From: Ascaris suum
Taxonomy: Eukaryota; Nematoda; Chromadorea; Rhabditida; Ascarididae
Assembly: GCA_013433145.1 (NCBI GenBank)
Contig: CM024188.1
Location: 2,232,001-2,296,000 of the forward strand
Length of the DNA: 64,000 nt
Direction of reading: 5' to 3'
The notes beneath the pieces were generated by a model that was given only the letters and a program-made list of their open reading frames with translations, did no database searches and was not told where the DNA came from. The position numbers and the translations under genes were made by a program. Each line of letters begins with the position of its first letter. Position 1 is the first letter of the stretch. Positions 38,546 to 59,104 of this stretch are shown piece by piece.

Positions 38546-40289
38546 TAATTTAAAGAGCTTTGTTTGTTTAAAAGTTTGATAGGAAAAGTGACAATATTTT
38601 CGACGTTTTTATTTTTTATTTTTGCTGCCGTCTTTCCCTCCCTATCCTATGAATTCGATGATAATTTTGAAATATCTTTAATGCTTTATTTTATAGTCTT
38701 CTTAGAAAGATCAGAGTAAAAAAGAAGTTAATTGTTGGATGGAGAACGTTGATCTATCCTCTTTTGTTTCTTTCACGATTATGTATGTGCTCTTTTTTTA
38801 TCGTATCATTGTTAGCACTATATTGTTGGCGTTTTGAATTTCGCTTCTTTTGCATTATTTTTATCGCATACAATATGTGCGTAGCAATTATCCTCATCAT
38901 TCCTTAGTTTTAAAGTTTTGTTGAAAAATGCTATTCATCTATTACTTAGCTAATGAGCTTATATTGCATGCTTGCGTTTAAAAATATTGAAACGCTCCAT
39001 CTCACATATTTCGGCTATCCATTCCTGCTATCAATATTCTCTTGTTTCATCCAATTATTCGCCTTACATATTGTGCTATTATTCTTTAGTATTCGTTGCG
39101 TTCACTTCATTTAACTTAGACAACAGGGCGTTTATAGCAGTTGATTCTTCGTTGTTCAACAACTTTTTCTGAAGCATTTTCTGAACCGGATAGACTGAAA
39201 ACAATTGCTCATCATGACGTCGGAGGGTGTGGCAAGGTATTGCAAACGGAGACAAGAACGTTATTGGCATCCTTCAAGTTGACATATATGCTCACACTAA
39301 GTGAGTGAAAAAACCTAATGTTGTCGTGAAATTCATTTTCAACTCTTATCGCACTTCTTCCACCTTTGTCGACAAAGTTCTGCTTGGCTTTCTCAATCCC
39401 CATGTGTTACTGCAAGCTTTCCTTATCTCACATCTGCTCTCTAAAATTGGCACTCCTTATATCTTCCTTCTGCCCCCACCCCTATCATCGGAAGACATTC
39501 GCAACGTCGGTCCACCTACGCTCAATTCCTTTTTTGACCGAGATCCGATTTCGTCTAGATCTAGCAACATCATCGTTTAGTTGTTGCCGTGGTCGTCGTG
39601 CGTTCCCCAATTAAAATTTAAATCTTCATACGTCATATTAAACAACGATGGATTTTTGCTAGTGTGGAGTGACAAGAAAGCGGTTACGATGAAAGCTAAT
39701 GGGTGCTGCTTGATCTATGTTCGACGGATGTTCCATATAAAGAAGATAACTGAGACAGTTGAAGTTATTTAGGTAGAATGATGGGATAAATTGAAACTTG
39801 TCGAGGATTCTTGTAGAGACGTTTCTAATAATCGAAAATTGGCTTCTCTCTTCCTGCCTCTAGGAAAATCACTGCATAAAATTCTACAACTGCATATTGC
39901 GCTCGTCCCATTCCATTTCTCAATTCTCGATGCATATTTCGAAAGTGATCATCTACTTTAGTGCACTGATTATTTGATCTAGGCGACCGTTTAAGAAGTG
40001 TCGAATGTTTTTTCCCTTTTCTTTTCAAAAAACAAGTGATCAATAAATAATGCTTAAAACGATAACTTTTTTTTTTATTTGATGGAACTGCGGAAGTTCA
40101 TAGCATCATTAGGTTTATTGATTCGCAGAAGCCGTTCGAAGATAAGCGACTGGCTGACGAATTGACTCTCTACGGTGTTGGGAAAACTTCAACATCAGCG
40201 TGAACAACAACTTTTTACTGGAACAGGTAAACAATTACAGGCACAGATCGATGTAAGAAATTCTTCGAAAAAAAATGATCATTTGTCCA

Positions 40290-40780
40290 TAGCAACACCA
40301 AAATAAGTTAGGTGGAGGGAGCAGTCTGCTATAGATCAAGTGGGAATAGTGGCCATACAAGCGAAGTCAGAGAAGGTCAGCAGCATACAGGCAGAATAAA
40401 CGACTGGTCGTGAGGCAAGTTTGAACCACAACCGGGAGTGTGTAAAAGGGGTTGATGTGTTCATTTATTCATTCCAGCTTCTAGACTGGTCTTAAGGTCG
40501 AGTGGAACTATGTATGGCCGTTAGGATGTGTGAGGTGATCGGCAGCAGCGTGGGGTTCGAGTGCGGGATCGTATAGGCGACTCGAGCTATCCCAGTGCCC
40601 TTTCATGTTTCACTTATTTGTATAAGCGTGACAAACTGTTCGTTCCTTATGGCTGTGTTGTCTCATAGTTTACTCAACCGCAACTCGACAGAAGATGCAG
40701 ATCTTCAAGGAAACCTAGAGGATCAAACGTGTAAGAGGAGCTGACCCTTACAAATATTCCCTTCGAACAATGAGCAAAGT
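40290..40780. other. G+C-richer island with tRNA-like promoter boxes
   Basis: This stretch is clearly richer in G+C than its surroundings and has no long ORF. On the plus strand it has TGGCCGTTAGG near 40514 and GGTTCGAGTGC near 40554, close to the A and B boxes of tRNA promoters and about 40 bases apart. No cloverleaf with a paired acceptor stem is evident. It may be a tRNA-derived SINE, a tRNA pseudogene or another decayed element. Confidence 0.35.
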
Positions 40781-42564
40781 ATCGCATTAGCACAGGACAA
40801 TTAAGTGAATCAGGCACAGCTATCACTGAGAAACTTAAGGAGGCGAAAGGAGAGGTGGAAAGAGGATAAAAAGATAATCAATTTGGTTAACTTAACGGTA
40901 ACGAAAACTTGAGGCGAAAATAACCGCCTGAAACCATCTCCGACCACTAGCAAAGAGTAGGTTTTCAAAGCCATGCTCATACCTTAAGAAAATAATAAAT
41001 TTTTTCTTTACTCATAAAAGCCTCCTCTGATCGATTGAAAAACCCAATTCCAATTTTTGCTATAAAACATTCTAAGAGTATTTTTCTGAATGATTTTTTG
41101 CGTGAAATAGCGAATATAAAAATAGGTAACAATAAGAGATACATATTTATATGGGATATCCGATAGAGAATATTTGATAAAACTTCGTAAGCAACACTAC
41201 ATCTTTCATCAAAAGCATAGTGGCAAATTACAATTCTTTATCGCATAAATAAGTGAAAATGTGTACCAAAGAAGTTGCTTCGTTCTTTATGAATCTGCTG
41301 CTCAAACTAACGGCTGTCATTAATTACCAGCAACTAATCGAATACGGTTTAATCTATTGAACCTCACCGAACGGATTATTCGTATAAATCTCCCACAAAA
41401 GATTTATCTTTGATTACTGCGAAATGTGACCCTATCAACTATATTTAGGTAATTGAACTCTTTTGTCAGTTGAGAGCTAAAGTTGAAGTGTTGCGAAAGG
41501 TTAATTCATGTTGTAGACTATACATATTAAAATTCGTATCTCTAACAATAGTGATTCCGAAGTTCAAATTAACGATTAGACGCCCACGCAAACATGCACA
41601 TAAGCATAGATGCACAACTTAGCAGAGATGAGCTTATCTTATGCAGATGTATAAAAACACATAAGAATGCAATGTAATGCAGATCATCCATAGTGACTGT
41701 GGTTTGTCGGCTATCATGATTATCGACGACCACAAACCTCCGTGAATATGTTGGCAGAATTATGAATAAGCTTTAGCTGAAGCATTGAAGCGAGATGGGG
41801 GGTATTCCACTCGTAATAAAGCGGTTACTTAATACTCACCATAATTTTGAGAAAATAAACATCTCCGCTTTTGCTTTACTCCATTAAAATGACCGTCGGT
41901 CACCTTTCTCGAATATAATGATGTAGATATTGATCACCTGGCGTAATAGATTTACCTGTCTACAGCTCGGAGACAGTGCTATTTCATTCCTTCTAAGCTT
42001 CACCAAGAAATTTGCTTTTAAAATAAAAAGATGAAAATGTATCATTGAGAACATTTTGGATTGAAACCGTTCTTTTATTTAAAAAAAAAAAAAAAAAAAA
42101 AAAACGCGAGCCGTTGCAACTTTTTAAGGAGATAAAATAATCGCTGTCATTGCGTGAACAACGAAGTGTAGACATAGCGAAGACAGAGACACTTTATAGC
42201 GTGCGGAAGGCTTTGTTCTGTGGATACAATCGTTGTCAACCTGCCCTGGAAATAAGTCTGTCTCACGAATATAAGTGATTAAAAGTAATTAATAGTTAGC
42301 AAATAGTGCAAGCCTATCACGACCATGCTTCCGAATAATATCATCTAAAGCCGCACTAGAAAGTGTATTTTTTTTAAGAGGTAAAATCGGATGTGTGGAA
42401 AAAAATGTGGAAAAAATTGAATTTAAAGAGCTAAAAAGATTTCTTAACGAGGGTTTCAGTGCAGTTCTGGCACATTAAAAAAACAGCATACGAATAAATA
42501 CTTTAAATGAGAGGATAGAATACGAAAAACTCATAATTTCACGATTGCGGAACCGCAATTGGGG

Positions 42565-42674
42565 TATCCGATCTATGCTCGAATTGTATCCGATCTATGC
42601 TCGAATTGTATCCGATCTATGCTCGAATTGTATCCGATCTATGCTCGAATTGTATCCGATCTATACTCGAATTG
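42565..42674. repeat. 22-bp tandem repeat, five copies
   Basis: The unit TATCCGATCTATGCTCGAATTG is repeated five times head to tail; the last copy differs by one base (ATACTC). It lies about 285 bases beyond the ENT stop codon, in its 3' flank or 3'UTR. The unit contains GATC and TCGA. The open frame across it is a by-product, since 22 is not a multiple of three. Confidence 0.95.
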
Positions 42675-42959
42675 CCCTACTGTAGAAAATTTAGAACTTT
42701 TTGAGTCGTGTTTGAATGATGCTAAGCGTACGCGAGTCAGACAATTCATCAAGGAAAAAAAAGCGAATATAAAAAAACAAAGAAGAAACTAGGAGCTATT
42801 CTCACTCACAAATGCTCAGTGAACTTCACGTATAAATGAGGCATTGTTTGCATCATTTTACTGAATCTATTAAACATTTATGAAAGCTAAAAGTGCATTC
42901 CTATAATTGTTCTCACTTACCCAGTTACACTCATAAGCGAGTTTGAGGAATTTCACACT

Positions 42960-50452
<7,493 letters not shown>

Positions 50453-50474
50453 CACACTCGTTCTTGTGGAATGT
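50453..50474 (-). promoter_or_regulatory. ENT 5'UTR and probable trans-splice acceptor
   Basis: On the minus strand, GCATTGCAG ends at 50475 and is followed by 22 nt and the ATG at 50452. The first coding exon is only 19 nt (MDHDGQ plus one base) and its donor G|GTACAC joins in phase to the exon at 49612. The acceptor immediately upstream suggests spliced-leader addition or a 5'UTR intron. Confidence 0.5.
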
Positions 50475-51675
50475 CTGCAATGCAAGAATTAATTAGCGTT
50501 CCACTTTACTTGGTTCAGCATTGAAGTACATTGAACCGCGGTAGCTTGGTTTTTTTAATCGCACTAAATAGATATGATCGGAAGAAATTTATCTCAGGTA
50601 TTCTTGAAATTCAGGAACTCCCGACACCCTTGAGAAATTTTTTGGTTCGATAACGAAAGCGCTCCTCAGGAGTTACCAAAGTTCAAAGGCATCTGAAAAC
50701 CTTCAAGAACTCCCTAATTTCGTATCTCTAATATCAGTGCAGCTAATATTTGCATATATGCTCCGAATTTTATTCATATACATTACATTCTACTTGGTTA
50801 TTCTGATATTTGCATATGTATTCTGAATTCGCATATTTCATATATTTGCATACTCAGTTATTATACTTGCATAAATTCTCATAGACTAAGTTTGCAATTG
50901 CAAGGTCCTCAAGATCTGATTTCCTTCATTTTCCACACACTTTGGCGACTACATTGTTGTTGTGCGCTCTTTAAATATTGCTGTGCAAAAGCGTATTATT
51001 GGCGAACTGTGTCCACGCATATGCATACATTTATGTGTTTCTGTTCACCTGTCGGCAAAGCAGTTTCAACCTGCAATTAGCTGAAGCTAAAGCTACAAAA
51101 ATGAACGAGTATGATATACTCGATGGGTAATATTCCATGTTGGTCTGTCTGCTTGAAAAATCAGCTAGAAAAAAACAGCCTTTTATAGGTTCGCATGCGC
51201 GTTTGCACCAGTTAAAAGAAGAAAGTTCGTAGTGACCATTTTATTTAAACTCATTGAAATTGGTCAGTTAGGTAAGCGGAATGCAAAAATCTCCATTGTT
51301 TTAGTTCTATTGGTTTTCTTTCGTTTCCTATCGTTCCTTCTATTTGCTTCTTTTCTACTAGTTACGCAAATGATCAATGAAACTCACACAACGCAGTTAG
51401 AACGCATGAAAACGAAAACGGCGAAAGTAGTGAAAATGAAAGGGAGAAAGAGAAGGAGAAACGATGATAAACCGATGGAATGTTACGACTTTGAAAATTT
51501 TCGAATTGCAAAGAAAATGAGCAAAAAATTCCCACTAACAAACTGAGAATTTTGCTAAAATGTTTTCATATTCTTTCGATTTGAAAAAAAAAATAGAATT
51601 TTCGAAAAAATCCACTGAAATTCCACTGTTACTCCACAATGGAACCTAAGTAGAATTGCATCACTCCGAAACTTT

Positions 51676-51689
51676 CCCCCCCCCCCCCC
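51676..51689. repeat. Poly-C run (14)
   Basis: Fourteen C bases followed by TCCTC, about 1.2 kb upstream of the ENT start. Confidence 0.95.
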
Positions 51690-52556
51690 TCCTCTTTTGT
51701 CGATCACATTGCTATCGTCTGAGAGATTCGCATAAAATGGAGCGATACTCAGGAATCGCCTATTATCTGACAAAAAATGTTTGCATTGGAATTAGTAAAC
51801 AACGTAAACAATGATACCAATTTATATTGGATCGTTTAAATAAACACCACATTGAATAGGTGGCTATTAAGAATTTAGTGGATAGAAGCGTATACGGATA
51901 GCTGTCAACATTATATGCCTATTAGATGGAAATATTCACTCATTTAGAAAATCGAAGCACTATTATGAAACTGTTCTTTGATGAATTAGTGCATAAAATA
52001 TTTCTAATTGTCTATTATTGAAAACGAGTTGTTAATGCTCATTGGGAAGATAATTGTGAGTGCATTGTGTTCGAGAACATCTTATCAGAAATAACTGAAC
52101 GAATCACACAATTTAGACGTAAGATTATCGACTAAAATCATTATGATATATGTTAAGCTTAGCATTGATTTTATGGTATCAACGATTTCCGCTCAAAAAT
52201 ATTTGTATACGAATTGGATTTTTTTTTGCCAGCTATTAACCAAAATCCACTAATTTATTTTCTTCATACATCAAATTACTCTCTCTCAAAAAAAAATTAG
52301 GGATTGTAAAGCATAGACTGTAAAGCATAAAACACTGCTGTTTAAAAAAAAAAAAGAAAAAAAAAAAAAGAAAAAATTTAGCAAGCGGAAAGAGGCAAAT
52401 CAACACATGAAAGCTCGAGAGATGCCAAAAAGCATTGTTTGAAAAAAATGTCAATGAATTTTTTGAAAAATATTAATTAATATTAGTTACCGAACAGAGT
52501 AAATCATCCTGGAAAAGTGGTCGTTGAATGCAATGAGAGAGGAAGAGTCGTGGTGT

Positions 52557-52588
52557 GGGGGGAGGGGAGGGGAGGGGAGGGAGGGGGC
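52557..52588 (+). repeat. G-rich (GGGGA)n tract, quadruplex-like
   Basis: Six or more runs of three to six G separated by single A bases, ending GGGGGC. This satisfies the G-quadruplex pattern on the plus strand, about 2.1 kb upstream of the ENT start. Confidence 0.85.
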
Positions 52589-54984
52589 ATCGATTACAAA
52601 GCAGCAACGAATTTATTAACTAATCGTAGCAAATGCATTACATCGATTAAAATATGAACGCCTTCTTGGTGAAATTTAAAAGCAAAGAGCGCAACTTCAG
52701 CAGTTAATAAGATCGAAGAAATGATAATAAAAAGGAGTTTTTTTTTTTGAAATTTCATTTTGGAGTTCAAAGAGGAGAGAAGTATGAACTTTTAATAAAA
52801 GTGAAAAAAATATCATACAAAATATGGAAAATATTTGACGCAAAACGCATACGATTAAAAAACTCTAACAATCAAATGATAAATTCCAACATTTAAAAAA
52901 AAAAATCCACATATTGCTTTTTGAAGTAAAATCTAGTGATGTTCAACATTTGAGGTGCCCTATATTTTCATGCTTTAGAGAATTCCCCCGAGGAAAGGAT
53001 TTTCTTGAAATTATAAAAGTTTCTTTTCCTAAGCGCCTACTATTCCAGGTAAAAGTCTTGATTTTCTTAAGCGTTGAGAGATTTAGATGAAAACTAAGCA
53101 TTAAAGTAAACGACTATAGGTAACATGACGAAAAGAGATAATGAGGATGGAAGGGTAGGAGAAGAGCAGCTGCAAATTCTTAACAAGAAGGAGGGCGGCA
53201 TGATGGGATGATGAAGGAAAAAAGGAGACTCCTATCGATAATCGCATAGAATCATCACTATAATCGTGTCTCAATTTTCTTTCGAGTAAATTTTTCGACG
53301 ACTATAAGATCAAAAAATAATTCGATGAATTTTAAACTGAAAGAAATAAAGCAATTTAAACAATAGATCAGCGTTACTTTTTGCTTAGAATAAAGAAACG
53401 ATTAATGAGTAGTTAGACAATTAGATTCATTTTTCGGTTGTTTTTGTTTTTGTTTTTTTTTTTTAAATTTAATTACTTAACTATTTTCGATAATAATTTT
53501 TAGTCTAATATAATATACAAAAAAAAAAAATTTTTTTTTTTGCAACTCACTAATCGTTCTCTTCATGTTAACCATTTTCTTATATAATAATAGTATTGTG
53601 ATCATTATATGAGTCTTATCGTAATAAAATTATCATTTATGAGTATAATAGACCATATATAAAGTAATATTTATAAATTACTACGTTACCGATACGTTTA
53701 ATCGATTGAAAATGTCAAATTTTCTCTCCAAAAAAAAAAAAAAAATCAGTCTATTAATTGCAGAAAATTTTCATTTCATCAATGTGATATTTATGACTCG
53801 TTCTTTGAGGCGATTTTCGCTTTACAAGTAAAAAAATCAATATTCAATTCAATAAACAATTGCAAATAACACATGTGTCTTCTTTGGTAATGTTTATTAC
53901 ACAACAACAGCCAATCTCTTATGCAAATGATTGCAGATCTAGTAGAAACACTAATCGATTGGCACCTCAAACTATTTAAAAAAAAAAAAAATTTCCGCTC
54001 ATATTGTTCTCATTTATTTTAGTTGTATGAAACGCTTGTCACTGATATCAAACGACAAATGGAAGATATAAAAGCATACACCAGCATTAATTTATTTGCG
54101 CTATTCTCTTCTCACCTCAACTAACCCCCTCTCTTCTGAAAGCAGCGAGGTTCGCCAATAAATTCGTCTTATTTCTATCGGCGATTAGCATATATACCTT
54201 ATTTATCTAGTATCAATTTTGGAAAGCATTAAACGCCGCTATACGTTAGAAATTCATGCACAAAAAAATATAGTAATTTTTTGCAAAACTTTCCAATAAA
54301 TCAAGATCTAACAAATCACTTACCTTGTCATTTTTTGTGTTAGCTTCATAGCGATAAGATATATCGAACAGATTCAAATTTAAAGTAATACTCAAAAGAG
54401 ATAAGTGTCTTATATGTGTCAATACAAATAAAAAACAATTATCGACACGTCAAACATACTAAAATTTGAGGAGAAATTATTCTACGCGATCTGTTTACCT
54501 GTCATATAGATTCTACCTGTCATCTAAGTAGAACAGATTTGCGTATATGCAATATTCGTTCGAGTGGAATCATTAGGAAATCATAAAAATAGATCCATTT
54601 ATACAACTTCAATGCAACAAATGACAAACACAAAAATATTTTCTTTGCAATTATGTAATTATATTGATTAGCTTTGCGTGTTTTATTTACTAAGTCACTA
54701 ATTTTGTTAGGGAATTTTCATCCATTATAGTATGCTTTACATTCATCACACTTAAATATTGAATTTGTTATCGAATCACTTATGCTCATTTATGGAGCAT
54801 TTCTCCTCTTCAAAGAAACTCCTTTTCAATTATTCATATTGTAGTCTTCAATCAACTTTCCACATCGTTAGGTTATTTTTTCCCACCTGCAGTTGTCTAT
54901 TCAATCATCGTTGAGATGCCTTTACAGACGAAGGAACACAAATTCGTGCTTTAAAGATAGAAGGAAGACGTAAAAAAACGCATA

Positions 54985-55180
54985 GCAACAAATTAGACAG
55001 AAGATATTTAGAATATCTCATTAACTAAAATAACCTGGCTACCTGTGAATTTAATTACTAATTGACTATAAATACCTGAATTACTTTACGCGGCGTTACC
55101 TGAATTAACATTAAAATACCTGAATTACTAAGCAACAAATTAGACAAGATATTCAGAATAACTATAAAATTACTAAGCAA
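54985..55180. repeat. Degenerate duplicated segments
   Basis: AGCAACAAATTAGACA...AGATATT(T/C)AGAATA occurs twice (about 54985 and 55132), and TACCTGAATTAC recurs between them. The pattern suggests a decayed local amplification. Confidence 0.6.
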
Positions 55181-57291
55181 ATTGATGATTTATGCCATAA
55201 ATATTTAAATTACACTAGAAGAAATCAAAAAAAAAAAACGTCAACATATTATTACTCATATATATTGCGTAAATAACTTTCGCAAACAAAAAAAATTCCT
55301 CTACCAATGCGTCATTTTTTTATCGATTTGCTTTTAATGATTTTTATGCGAAGTTCAGAATAAAGTAATGAACTAGTATGATCATATATTATAAAGTAAA
55401 AAAAAAATAATTGCACAAAAAATATATATATAAATATATTACTTAGTGAATTAATAATAACACATAATGCATAATGTAAATTGTATGATCAATAGTATAG
55501 GAAATAAAGCATGTTAACTTAATGCAAGATTTGTGACCGCTTACAAAACTATCGCGGAATTGAAGGTAGACAACGTAAAGTACTATACATGTAAACTCAA
55601 TTAATAAAAGTATGGTTATTATTGGCTAATAATAATTTATTATGGTTGATGATCACATGAAGAAATAATGCTTATAGTAAATTTCTCGTGAAATTTTTCA
55701 TGAAATTTTTGTTCTCTTTATTTAATTCAATCATTTCAATTTTGGTATTTTAATTTCAGTTATATTATATATCTTCGAGTGTTTTTAAAAAAATAGTTCA
55801 ATGCAAACGAGAAATATTTACGAGCAATAATGAAATCTCATCATAATTTAGTTGTCATTTAAACTGTAAATAAAATCTGTTTTTGAATGAAGCAAAAAAA
55901 AAATCACACATAAACGAAATGCAATAAAGAGGGAATATTATGAAAATATGAATTAATAATGCAATCAATAAGGAGAAGCAATAAATAATATAAGTGTAAG
56001 ACAACGAAAAAATAAAATAAAATAACGATCTAATTTACGTATGACAATAGAAAATTGCAAAAAACTTTCCAACAAACAGGTGAATAATAGGTGTAATAGC
56101 TTTACTGTTTCAATTTGAGGAGTCGTAAAGGCTATATTGTCATGAGTGATGAGTTAATGCCGACCGTAAGGGTCATCATAATCGTTACGAAAATTCATTT
56201 TGCGCTTCCTAGAGGGGGAATTACATCGTAAGCGTGCAGTTGATGAGGCATGAAGACGATGAGGCTATTTCCCGTAAAAGAAGCAAGTCACAAAATGTGC
56301 TATAATATTAAGGTCTTACTTGTTTTTCTTCACTTGAACTCAACGATACGTTAATATCGATCCTTAATGATGTATTGGCGAATAAGTTTGGTCAATAAAT
56401 ACGACAATTCCCAGCAACATAACATCATTAGCATTGATACAGCATCATAATTCACACCTTTCACATAAGTATCTTCCGAAGTTCTATATAGGCCGGCCCG
56501 CTTTTCAAAAAACCATCAAATATAATTCCCTCATAAATTAGAACAATCTTCGACATAAAATTCACTTAGCAGTCAACAAAAAGTTAGAAAAAAAAAGAAT
56601 TTTTTTTTTCACTGAAGGTATTCTATAAATTGGTAATCGATATTGTAACGTAAAAATCATTTTCTTTAAAAATATAAAAGGCTAACTAATTATAAAATAA
56701 AAATGTAAAATTTTCTTAAATTTTGACTATTTGAAACGAGAATATTTCGCTAATTTATCTTTTAGGCGAATAAAATAATGTAAGCGCCTGATCTTCTTCT
56801 TCTTCTTTTTTTTTCAGTTCAAAAAAATGTAATAAATTAAAATTCGACGTGCAATTAATTTAATTACTCTTGTAGAATTCTTTTTCTTTTTTTTTCCAAA
56901 TCAATCAAAAATCATTCGAAATTTTCGAAATTATAAAGTATCGTCACCATATATACAAAAAGACTGAAAGACTGACACAGAGAAACGCAAAAAAAAAAAA
57001 AAGAAATGCGCTACTACCCACGCTGTGTAAGCATAGGGCCTATGTGAATGCTGGCTGGCATCGATCGGTGGGAGATCGGAGACACAACACATTCCTAGCG
57101 AAGTATCGAGCGCACTGCGCTTTGCAGCTTGCATATGGATAGCGCAGCTGGCTGCTTACTACGCAGTCAATAAAGAGGCCATCAAATGCTTATTCGGTTT
57201 ACCGAATAATATGTTGATGTTAGTCCACAATCGTAGCTTATGCGCTTATATTTTAAAATAATTGCGTGTGATTTGTGAAGTGAGCGATAAA

Positions 57292-57330
57292 CCCCCCACT
57301 CCCCTATCCTTAACCCCTTCCCCTATCCCC
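57292..57330 (-). repeat. C-rich tract, quadruplex pattern on minus strand
   Basis: CCCCCC, CCCC, CCCC, CCCC and CCCC runs with short spacers give four or more G runs on the minus strand. Confidence 0.75.
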
Positions 57331-58984
57331 ACAAAGTATGAAATTATTGGTAATCTCGCGCGTAATCAATGAAATACATTACGCATTATTGGAAGTATCC
57401 TTTTTTTTTTAAATAAGAAGTCTTCATTGAAATAGTTGAAAGAAACGACATATGCGAACGGTGCGCTTAAATAGTAAGGGGCTGTTTAAATAGTAAATTA
57501 GTAAATAGGGAATTAATGGGAAATTTATAAATTCCCTTTCGCATAGAAAAAAAAACCTTCGATGAACCTAAATGTGAGCAAAAATTTTAGGAGGGGAATT
57601 ATATTCGCACAAAGCGAAGTGTTACCGATCGAATGGAAATAATGAATCGATCATCTTCGATTCATTTATATCTTGTCTAGTGTGTCGATCGAAACGCTTA
57701 TATTAAATAGTATATTAGTTTGTTAACGATTAGATTTTGCATAAAATTGAGAGAAACAATTTCTTTGAAGAATATTTTCGAAGTGGGATTTTGTTCGATT
57801 TGTTGTCTCAAAAATATTTCACTCATTCGTTGATTTTATTTGTCCATAAAAACTCTCAGAAATAAATGCTTCCATAGAGTAGTAGCTAGTTAAGAAGTAA
57901 ATAATATTGCCTAATGATATGGAGGTATTTCCTTTTTTCCTTTTTTTAAATAATCAAATATGCTTGCAACAATTTACACTTCATCTACGATTCATATCTA
58001 TGCGAACAATTTACTCTGAAAATGGAAAATTTGCTAATTTCTATAAGATCGCTTAATGAATTTTTGTGTTGAATTAATTCTGTGAAAATATCAAAATATA
58101 TTGAATGTTGTTGTACGAAATTATATTTAACTTTCAGTGAAATTCCTTTTTTTTTTAACAACGAAAAACTATGCAACTAAAATTTACAAGAATCCTATTA
58201 TTCCAATAAATGGAAAATTAATTTCTGTAAAAATGAAACTTTTTTCATAGTATTTTTCTATTTTTCCACACAGGGAATATTTTTTCAACGTTTTTTTTTT
58301 AATGTCGTCATCTTTAAAAAAATTGTCCGATAAAAATTTGATTATCTTTGGCAATTGAGGAATATTTTCGAAAGGAAATAACTTCCCACTCTATCGTCGC
58401 TAAAGAAACTAAACGAACATTTTAATATCGTTACATATTCCGCTTTCTTATCATCATAAAGAGAATGTTATCTACTCTGCAATGTTTTAAAAATAAAAAA
58501 AACCAACAGAAATATAACGAGTAAATAAAGATTGCTAATTGACCGATAGAGTTTAATGAAGCGTCCTGAAAACTACTCAATAAAGAGAACACACCGGAAA
58601 CGTTTGCATTATGTTTCGATGGAATCATATCAACGTTAGAATGGCTGAAACATTGAAAAAAAAAAAATTTAAATCCAACAAATCGCTTCTTAATTCACTT
58701 CAAAGAATATATCTATACGCTTATTTTTCTTATTATTTGAGCAATATCGATTTCGTTTATTTAATCACTGAATAAATAATGATATAAATATTTGAATATT
58801 TTAGAACAAATAAGTGAAATAATGATTAATATGAAAAGTTTTTTATCGCATATACTTTCCAGTAAAAGTAAGTTAAAAGTTTTTTCGAAAATACTCATCA
58901 CCCACACTCAATATACAAAAATTAAAAAAAAAATTGAGGTAAACGAACGACAATGGCATCAACAATACGCGAGATTAATAACTC

Positions 58985-59104
58985 TTAGAAGAATGATATA
59001 GTACGATCAGCAATTTCGGTATAAACCAATAGGAAATGAATTATAACTATTAGAAGAATGATACTGAACGACCAACAATCTTAGCATAAACCAACAGGAA
59101 ATGG
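58985..59104. repeat. Two diverged copies of a 55-bp unit
   Basis: TTAGAAGAATGATA...AAACCAA(T/C)AGGAAATG occurs at 58985-59038 and 59050-59104 with scattered differences: an old tandem duplication in gene-free DNA. Confidence 0.8.

Larger units (their letters stand above)
31953..42959. other. Gene-free 11 kb between ENT 3' end and lgl-1 5' end
   Basis: No exon with family motifs was found. It should contain the lgl-1 promoter at its left end and the ENT 3'UTR at its right end. It holds a poly-G and a poly-C run, (GTT)n, the 22-bp tandem repeat and two islands richer in G+C (35.58-35.73 and 40.29-40.78 kb). Open frames near 38.2 and 39.3-39.6 kb have no splice or homology support that I can see. 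Confidence 0.55.

Noticed and set aside
41695..41745. GGTTTGT ... ACAAACC imperfect inverted repeat
   Set aside because: Only 7 paired bases before a bulge; too weak for a precursor RNA call.
42559..42792. Repetitive open frame across the 22-bp tandem repeat
   Set aside because: The repetition comes from the DNA repeat and shifts frame each copy; no start context or family.
51232..51546. 104-codon plus-strand frame with one hydrophobic stretch
   Set aside because: Starts with GTG, has no splice or trans-splice context and no homology; kept only as a remark.
57000..57180. G+C-rich patch considered as a tRNA or exon
   Set aside because: No promoter boxes, no paired acceptor stem, and all frames are short or interrupted.
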